From Urmitella timonensis (lineage in GTDB: Bacteria > Actinomycetota > Actinomycetes > Actinomycetales > Actinomycetaceae): 64,000 bases of DNA. The translations under genes and the position numbers were made by a program. The notes under the pieces are model-generated. The model was not told the origin of the DNA and ran no database searches. It saw nothing but the letters and a program-made list of their open reading frames with translations. The stretch lies in contig FQLW01000005.1 in assembly GCA_900120415.1 (NCBI GenBank), forward strand, positions 310,001-374,000, written 5' to 3'. Below, piece by piece: positions 58,459 through 64,000 of the stretch; position 1 is the first letter of the stretch; each line of letters starts with the position of its first letter.

Positions 58459-59997
58459 TTAGTCAGTGAGTACTTCGTCAAGGTCAGACCGGGCGGTGTT
58501 GACCAAGGGAATGTCGAAATCGGTCATTGCTGCCATCCATTTTGCGAAAGAATGGTCGCCACGTTCTCGTAGTTGTTTATACAGTTCAGTGGCTAATTCT
58601 TTGCGGATTTCGTCGTAAACTGGCACGGTATAGACATTATTCATTTCTGCTGGATCTACTCGTAGATCGTACAACTCGTTGATAGATTCATGATTCATTA
58701 CCAGTTTGAAATCTTTAGTGCGCAGCATTCTTTGTTGTAGCGGGAAATGGTGCCCATGGAACTCACACACGATGTTTTCGCGCCAGTTGGGAACTTCATT
58801 TCCTCGGGTTAAGTCCACAATTGAACGTCCGTCCTCGACTAGGTTTTCTGGAAGTCCTGCTATTTCCATGACGGTAGCCGGTAAGTCAATCAGCGAAATG
58901 AACTTCTCGCTGCGTCCTACTTTGGACACCCCGGGAATATGTGCGATAAAGGGAACGTTGTAAATGTCATCGTACATCGCTGGCCCTTTGTCATTCATTC
59001 GGTGCGAACCGGTAAATTCACCGTGATCAGCACAAAAGAACAAGGCAGTATCATCTAGTACTCCGAGTTCGCGGGCTACCTGCATTATTCTGCCAATCTC
59101 GTAATCAATCATGGCCACATATCCCCAATATACGGCGATTAGTTTCTTCCACTGTTCGTTGGTGAAACTTGAGGTAGACCAATAGGTTGCATAATTTTGT
59201 TGAATTGGCGGCTTACCAAATAGGGTGTCCCCGAAGTTTTCTGGTAACTCCACGTTGTCTGGGTCAATCAGGTCGAACCATTTATCTGGTAAGAAATAGG
59301 GTAAGTGGGGGCCGTAATAATGGACGTCCAAGCAGAAAGGTTTACCGCTTTGTTTCCAGTCTTTTGCGTATTCGCGTAGTTTCTCTATTGCCCGGTCGGT
59401 CAAGAAACGCTCAAAAGTTGCTTCCTCAGGTTGGTCGAGGCGGGCGGCGATAATGTGTCCGGGTCTGCCTCCTGGTAGCTCTCCTCGCCACAAATCATGG
59501 GCTTTCACCGGGGGAAGATTATTCTCTTTGAGCCAGGCGACATATTTTTCGTTCGCAACTGGGTTTTCAGCTCCCCAATAAGTGTCGTCATCGGCTCCGA
59601 ATTTGTCAGGCAGATTGTATCCGCAGTGGTATTTGCCCACTATACCTACGTTGTAGCCGTGATTTCGTAGTTCTTGTGTATAAGTCCAGCTATCTAAAGG
59701 AATGTCTGTGTTGTAGGCGATATTCCATTCCGGATTGGCAAGTACCTGGTGTTTTAGGGGAAGCTTTCCAGTCATTAGGGAGGCTCTGGCGGGGGTGCAA
59801 ATCGCGGTTGGGGTGAAACAGTTTGTGAAAGCAAAGCCGTTTTCACCTAATTGGTCGATATTTGGAGTTTTAGCATGGGGATTCCCTAGGCACCCAATGG
59901 TATCGACTCGGTGCTGATCGGTCATTAGCACCAGAACATTACGTACATTATCTGGGATAACTCGCGTTTTAGCTGTGCTATTGTCGGAAGTACTCAT
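58459..59997 (-). CDS. Sulfatase (Cys-type, formylglycine-dependent)
   Basis: A 512-residue sulfatase. NVLVLMTDQHRVDTIGCLG begins the fold; the maturation motif C67-TPAR71 (ICTPARASLMTGK) gives the formylglycine; GIVGKYHCGYN, DVHYYGPHLPYFLP and LFFCADHGEFTGSHRMNDKGPAMYDD supply metal and sulfate ligands. No signal peptide is seen, so it acts in the cytoplasm on imported sulfated sugar. The start is chosen at 59997, one base after the MFS stop, since the longer reading lies in that gene. Confidence 0.92.
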   Translation of the reverse strand: MSTSDNSTAKTRVIPDNVRNVLVLMTDQHRVDTIGCLGNPHAKTPNIDQLGENGFAFTNCFTPTAICTPARASLMTGKLPLKHQVLANPEWNIAYNTDIPLDSWTYTQELRNHGYNVGIVGKYHCGYNLPDKFGADDDTYWGAENPVANEKYVAWLKENNLPPVKAHDLWRGELPGGRPGHIIAARLDQPEEATFERFLTDRAIEKLREYAKDWKQSGKPFCLDVHYYGPHLPYFLPDKWFDLIDPDNVELPENFGDTLFGKPPIQQNYATYWSTSSFTNEQWKKLIAVYWGYVAMIDYEIGRIMQVARELGVLDDTALFFCADHGEFTGSHRMNDKGPAMYDDIYNVPFIAHIPGVSKVGRSEKFISLIDLPATVMEIAGLPENLVEDGRSIVDLTRGNEVPNWRENIVCEFHGHHFPLQQRMLRTKDFKLVMNHESINELYDLRVDPAEMNNVYTVPVYDEIRKELATELYKQLRERGDHSFAKWMAAMTDFDIPLVNTARSDLDEVLTD

Positions 59998-59998
59998 T

Positions 59999-61456
59999 TT
60001 AGATTCCCATCTCCTCAAGTTGTTTTCCAGATGTTTCTTGGACAAATTTTCCGGTGAAAATAACGGCTAGCACACCGAAGACAAAGAAAATCCAGTACAC
60101 GCCAGCCGGTGACCAGGCAACTAGGAAGGGGAAGAAGAAAACCACTAGGAAGTTGACCAAGAAATCTGCACCGCTGGCTAGAGACATTGCGCCTCCGCGT
60201 ATCTCGTTGGGGAACATTTCTCCCATCAATATTGAGAATATAGGACCCCAAGAGGAAGTGAATCCCAAGAGGAAAAGGCATAGGGCTCCCACTGCTATCC
60301 AGCCTAGGAGAGGTTGGCTAGCAACATCGGCGCTCCCATCCGGGCCGGTGGGGGCGATGGTGAATACGAGAGCCACTAGCCCTAAGGCAACGAATATCAT
60401 GGTGCCGCCAATCATCAGCATTCGTTTGCGTCCCACTTTGTCAACCAGGAAGATGCCGGTAAGCACCCCCACGATTTTGAAGAAAGTTAGGAGAGTGGTT
60501 TGTTGGAATGCCATTTCTTCGCTAAACCCTACAGTTTCAAAGAGCTTATTGGAGTAGAAGAAGATACCATTTGTTCCGGTGAGCTGTTGGAAAGCAGCAA
60601 TTGCCATAGCGACAAAAACCAGAGGACGCCATTTAGAGGACATAATTTCTTTAATTGTGAGCTTGCGATTTCCGCTTTGTCCAAAAGAAGCCCGAATTTG
60701 GGCAATTTTTGCCTCCGGATCTGCTTCTGCAGATACTTTAGCCAAGGTAATAGCTGCTTGTTCGTCTTTACCTACTGATACTAAGAAGCGAGGGGATTCT
60801 GGGATTAGTGCCGTCAATATAACGAATGCAATTGCCGGTATCAGTAGACATAAAAACATCCACTGCCAGGCTTTTAGCCCGAACGCCATTACCGCGAGGG
60901 ATCCTTGTTCGCCGGCAATAGCTAAAATGGCGCTATTAATCCAAGCGGCTAGGAATAGCCCCAGAATAATAGCTAATTGGCGGAAACCGATTAAGCGTCC
61001 TCGAATTTCGGTGGGAGAAATCTCTGCCACATAGCCGGGAGCTACTGTAGTGGCTGCTCCGAAGCCGATTCCTCCAATCACTCGACAAAAGATTAAGAAA
61101 AAGTATCCTCCCTGAACTCCCAGTAGAGGACTGAAAGCACCGAAAATAGCTTCAAATAGCAGGAAGGGGCCTACTAGTTGTAGAGCTTTTTTGCGTCCAA
61201 TTCTGTCGGAGATTCTTCCGGCGAATACCGCACCTATTAGACCTCCGATAATGCCTGCTGAACCAGCTAAACCCTGGGCAATAGTTCCTAGTTTGAAATC
61301 TCCAGCAACTGCTTTGATTGCTCCATTTAGTACCATTCCTTCGAAGCCGTAAAAGAATGGCCCTAGGGTGGCAATTAGGGCGATGATGGTGGCAGTTTGT
61401 CGGGCTTTTTTAACTTTTTCGGGTGGCAGCTCTGCCACCGGGTTTGAAACGCTCAT
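59999..61456 (-). CDS. MFS sugar porter
   Basis: A 485-residue, 12-helix transporter of the sugar porter family. Signatures: GRISDRIGRKKALQLVGP, RVIGGIGFGAATTVAPGYVAEISPTEIRGRLIGFRQL, PESPRFLVSVGK, QQLTGTNGIFFYSNKLF and VDKVGRKRMLMIGG. It heads the sulfatase operon and may import the sulfated or desulfated sugar by proton symport. The substrate is not known from sequence. Confidence 0.9.
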   Translation of the reverse strand: MSVSNPVAELPPEKVKKARQTATIIALIATLGPFFYGFEGMVLNGAIKAVAGDFKLGTIAQGLAGSAGIIGGLIGAVFAGRISDRIGRKKALQLVGPFLLFEAIFGAFSPLLGVQGGYFFLIFCRVIGGIGFGAATTVAPGYVAEISPTEIRGRLIGFRQLAIILGLFLAAWINSAILAIAGEQGSLAVMAFGLKAWQWMFLCLLIPAIAFVILTALIPESPRFLVSVGKDEQAAITLAKVSAEADPEAKIAQIRASFGQSGNRKLTIKEIMSSKWRPLVFVAMAIAAFQQLTGTNGIFFYSNKLFETVGFSEEMAFQQTTLLTFFKIVGVLTGIFLVDKVGRKRMLMIGGTMIFVALGLVALVFTIAPTGPDGSADVASQPLLGWIAVGALCLFLLGFTSSWGPIFSILMGEMFPNEIRGGAMSLASGADFLVNFLVVFFFPFLVAWSPAGVYWIFFVFGVLAVIFTGKFVQETSGKQLEEMGI

Positions 61457-61575
61457 GTTCCTCTTCCTTGAAGTTTAGAGTCAGATCCGTTGCTCGGTTA
61501 AGCAAGTCTGCGGTTTTCTGGCTCACTTTCTATTAAAGAAGCTGGAAAATATGCTCAATTTGATGGACAAAAAGA

Positions 61576-61599
61576 TTTTAGTGTAGTACCTCACTGTAA
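61576..61599. promoter_or_regulatory. Dyad in the divergent region; candidate ROK operator
   Basis: TTTTAGTG and CACTGTAA flank eight bases (TAGTACCT), forming an inverted repeat with AGTG/CACT cores and TT/AA ends, the general shape of ROK (NagC/XylR-type) sites. It is about 120 bp upstream of the MFS gene and 23 bp before the DUF3039 gene. No clear -35/-10 pair could be assigned. Confidence 0.35.
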
Positions 61600-61621
61600 T
61601 TGTTCGTCTAAAATATAAACC

Positions 61622-61936
61622 ATGAATATACGTGATGGACTATCAGACCCAGATGAACAACACAGTCAAAGCGGAATCGGAGTCCTAGAACGTCCGGAGA
61701 CCCGACGCCAAGAACCCGGTGATAAAGACCGTTACGCCCATTACGTTTCTGCACATCGCCTGGCTGCCTCGCGGATAACCGGGCAGCCGGTAGTTGCCCT
61801 CTGTGGGAAAGTATGGGTTCCCACCCGCGAGGTGAGTAATCACCCCATTTGTCCGCGTTGCGTAGAAATCAAGAAAGAAATGGATTCCAACGGGGGAGCG
61901 GACTGGCCGTTTAGAAATCCCGGTGATTCCCGCTAA
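61622..61936 (+). CDS. DUF3039 protein
   Basis: A 104-residue actinobacterial DUF3039 protein with a zinc-type pattern: H-x3-AHRLAASRITGQPVVALCGKVWVP ... HPICPRCVEIKKEM. It is of unknown function and usually lies near pncB/clpS, as here. There is no clear ribosome site upstream of the ATG, so translation may be leaderless. Confidence 0.85.
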   Translation: MNIRDGLSDPDEQHSQSGIGVLERPETRRQEPGDKDRYAHYVSAHRLAASRITGQPVVALCGKVWVPTREVSNHPICPRCVEIKKEMDSNGGADWPFRNPGDSR

Positions 61937-61942
61937 AGCCCT

Positions 61943-63337
61943 TTAACTGCGTAAATCAGAGGAAACTGTGGGCAGCTCCACCTCGTCCTCGCGCTTTGTT
62001 AAATCGATAATTTCGGTAGGAATCGCTGCTTCCCCGGCAGATAACCTCCACCCCTGATAGGGCAGTTCGTTACGTGAGTGAATATGGCGTTCTTGAGCTT
62101 CCTGCAAAGCCTCTTTACCTACGAAACTAGCATTAGCCTGCCCATCGGTAACCAAATCCACTAATAAAGCTCGGGCGTTACGCCGCTCAAACTCTGCCTG
62201 AGCCTGCTCGGCGCTATCGGCTATCACCACCAGCTCCCCGGTCGCATAACCATCCTCTCCGCGGGCGCGACCAGCAAACTTACGTCCTCCTAAAGTAGAT
62301 TTAGAGGACGAACGTTTAGCTACGTCATGAACCGATCCGTCCTCATTGACCCGCTGTACCAGTTTATAAACTAAAGCAGCTGTCGGAATTCCCGAACCGG
62401 TCACCATCTTGGTTCCCACCCCATAAGAATCGACCGGTGCAGCCCCTAAAGCGGCAATCGCATATTCATCCAGGTCGTTAGTGACCGTAATCTTGGTGCT
62501 TTTTGCGTCTAAAGAATCCAAGAGAGCACGAACTTTGAAAGCCTCCGCCACCAAATCCCCAGAATCCAAACGGACACATCCTAGTTCTCCACCGGCTTCG
62601 CGCGCCAGTTTTACTCCTCGTTTTACGGCGCGCTGCACATCGTAAGTGTCCACTAAAAGAGTGGTTCCCGGTCCTAGATTAGCTAGTTGCGCCCTAAAAG
62701 CGTCCTCTTCGCTATCGTGTATCAAAGTAAAGGAGTGTGCGGCCGTGCCAATGGTGGGAATCCCGTAACGTTTCCCTGCTTCCAGGCAAGATGTCCCTTT
62801 GAATCCTCCAATATAGGCGGCTCTGGCAGCCGAAACTGCGCTGCGTTCATGGGTGCGCCGCGCTCCCATATCTACGCAGGGACGTCCGTGAGCTGCGATA
62901 GTCATTCGCGAAGCAGCCGATGCTACCGCACAATCGTGATTTAAAATCGATAACAGCAGCGTCTCTAATAGGACGCATTCGGCAAAAGTGCCCTCTACTT
63001 GAAGCAGGGGAGAAGATTCAAAATAGCATTCTCCCTCGGCGTATCCACGAATTCGCCCTTTGAACCGATAGTCCTTTAGATAGTCAAGGCAATCATCGGA
63101 AACAATTTTCTCTCGTGACAGATAGTCGATTTCGTCTTTGGAAAACTCAAAACGTTCCAAAGCCTCGATGATGCGGGCGTTACCGGCCATCACCCCAAAT
63201 CGACGTGCAGGTGGCAGGCGGCGACCAAAAAGCTCAAAAGTTACCTGCCGATTCCAGGTGCCAGATTGCAAAGTTGCATCCACCATGGTCAGTTCATACA
63301 TATCGGTCAGTAGAGAGGTGGTTATCGAAGAACTCAT
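61943..63337 (-). CDS. pncB: Nicotinate phosphoribosyltransferase
   Basis: A 464-residue NAD-salvage enzyme joining nicotinate and PRPP. Seen are SLLTDMYELTMVDATLQSG at the start, FELFGRRLPPARRFGVMAG, GARRTHERSAVSAARAAYIGGFKGTSCLEAGKRYGIPTIGTAAHSF and VRLDSGDLVAEAFKVRALLDS. The start at 63337 (MSSSITTSLLTDMYEL) is chosen by family alignment; no strong ribosome site precedes it. It is convergent with the DUF3039 gene, six bases apart. Confidence 0.93.
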   Translation of the reverse strand: MSSSITTSLLTDMYELTMVDATLQSGTWNRQVTFELFGRRLPPARRFGVMAGNARIIEALERFEFSKDEIDYLSREKIVSDDCLDYLKDYRFKGRIRGYAEGECYFESSPLLQVEGTFAECVLLETLLLSILNHDCAVASAASRMTIAAHGRPCVDMGARRTHERSAVSAARAAYIGGFKGTSCLEAGKRYGIPTIGTAAHSFTLIHDSEEDAFRAQLANLGPGTTLLVDTYDVQRAVKRGVKLAREAGGELGCVRLDSGDLVAEAFKVRALLDSLDAKSTKITVTNDLDEYAIAALGAAPVDSYGVGTKMVTGSGIPTAALVYKLVQRVNEDGSVHDVAKRSSSKSTLGGRKFAGRARGEDGYATGELVVIADSAEQAQAEFERRNARALLVDLVTDGQANASFVGKEALQEAQERHIHSRNELPYQGWRLSAGEAAIPTEIIDLTKREDEVELPTVSSDLRS

Positions 63338-63494
63338 ACTTGCAGCATACTCGCAACTGGGGTGGCAGATATTTTTCTGCTCATCAGGTGGAGTTAAAGA
63401 ATAAAACCTTATCCAACCAAGCATAAAAGGATGGCGGGATAAAAAAGTTTGTCAAAGCCCCCCATTAGCAGCGGATTCCTAATACCCTTAGGGT

Positions 63495-63791
63495 ATGGTT
63501 AATGATTTGGCTTCCACTCCAGGCGCACCTACCTGTGCGGGTAAAACTACCCTTGGTAGCTGGCGGGTAGCCATCTGGCGCGATCCGGTTAATCAGCCTA
63601 GATATGTTGAAAGGGTGCTAGCTCACCAGTTTTCGATGTCCACTGAAAAAGCTAGGCGCACCCGGCTAGAGATTTTTAACCAGGGGAAAACCGAGATTGC
63701 CTACGGAACTCGGGAAAGAATGGAAGCCCTAGTACAAGCACTACATGGGTACGGATTGCGGGCTACCCTTGGCGGACCGGAAGAAGTATGA
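63495..63791 (+). CDS. clpS: ATP-dependent Clp protease adaptor ClpS
   Basis: A 98-residue adaptor that feeds N-degron proteins to ClpAP/ClpCP. The pattern WRVAIWRDPVNQPRYVERVLAHQFSMSTEKARRTRLEIFNQGKTEIAYGTRERMEALVQALHGYGLRATL fits ClpS, though the usual D-D-x-N/H-T box is reduced to RDPVNQ. It overlaps the DUF2017 gene by four bases, a typical actinobacterial pair. No clear ribosome site is seen. Confidence 0.9.
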   Translation: MVNDLASTPGAPTCAGKTTLGSWRVAIWRDPVNQPRYVERVLAHQFSMSTEKARRTRLEIFNQGKTEIAYGTRERMEALVQALHGYGLRATLGGPEEV

Positions 63792-64000
63792 ACGCTTTCC
63801 GCCCAGTGCCGGGAGGATGGGAATGCTCACTGGGGGAAGTTGAGCGTCACCTGTTCTTAAAAGCTATTTCTGAAGTCAGAACCTTGCTTGATCCTCCGGT
63901 TTTACCTTTTGAAATCACCACCATCCTCGAGAATCCCGAGGCAGAGACGGAGGCAGAGGCTAAGGATATTCATTTAGAGAATGCTTCTTTGGATCGCTTA
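63788..64000 (+). CDS. DUF2017 protein (partial, runs off the window)
   Basis: The first 71 codons read MNAFRPVPGGWECSLGEVER then HLFLKAISEVRTLLDPP and an acidic stretch (NPEAETEAEAKDI). DUF2017 regularly follows clpS in Actinobacteria. ATGA overlap with clpS shows coupled translation. The 3' end is outside the window. Confidence 0.85.
   Translation, partial: MNAFRPVPGGWECSLGEVERHLFLKAISEVRTLLDPPVLPFEITTILENPEAETEAEAKDIHLENASLDRL

Overview
The window is chromosomal DNA of an actinobacterium. The evidence is the gene order pncB / clpS / DUF2017 with DUF3039 nearby, a one-piece tmRNA whose decoded tag ends in TDFALAA, and moderate G+C. An Actinomycetaceae member such as Varibaculum or a relative is my guess from the mixture of traits; nothing here proves the genus.

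Layout. (1) 1-1290: an IS481-type insertion sequence with an extremely G- and T-poor coding strand, then tRNA-Pro and tRNA-Gly. (2) About 1.5-44.8 kb: a near-complete HK97-type siphophage prophage, almost all on the minus strand. Read from right to left it has a structured leader and sigma-like regulator, a replication module (DUF2800, DUF2815, DNA polymerase A, antirepressor, primase-helicase, VRR nuclease, SNF2 helicase), an ArpU-like late regulator, HNH and small terminase, a SAM synthetase plus two DNA methyltransferases, large terminase, portal, ClpP-like protease, capsid, head-tail genes, tail chaperones with a -1 frameshift, tape measure, Dit and tail tip, holin and amidase, and finally two tandem serine recombinases. 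Cargo genes lie on the plus strand inside it: a HigBA-like toxin-antitoxin pair among tail genes, a DUF1643 gene broken by a stop codon, small membrane proteins, an internally deleted IS3 element with a duplicated terminase small subunit, and an AbiF-type abortive infection gene preceded by a structured RNA with its own terminator. (3) 44.8-54.3 kb: a plus-strand defence operon that joins an ABC-three-component system (zinc-finger protein, MC6-like protein, DUF2326 ATPase) to an XRE regulator and a complete type I restriction-modification system (HsdM, HsdS, HsdR), with most genes overlapping. (4) 54.5-64 kb: tmRNA, then a minus-strand sulfatase operon (MFS sugar porter, sulfatase, ROK regulator, anaerobic sulfatase maturase, TSUP anion exporter), then the DUF3039, pncB, clpS and DUF2017 genes.

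How it fits together. The prophage methyltransferases and their own SAM synthetase probably modify phage DNA. The AbiF locus and the ABC-3C/type I operon are likely anti-phage. The tRNA-Gly and tmRNA 3' ends face inward on either side of the 53-kb foreign block, as expected of an integration hot spot. Regulatory structure found by eye includes a 38-bp two-part module repeated four times at fixed spacing, a 17-bp inverted repeat around an AT-rich core next to the primase gene, and structured non-coding segments upstream of the early operon and of abiF.
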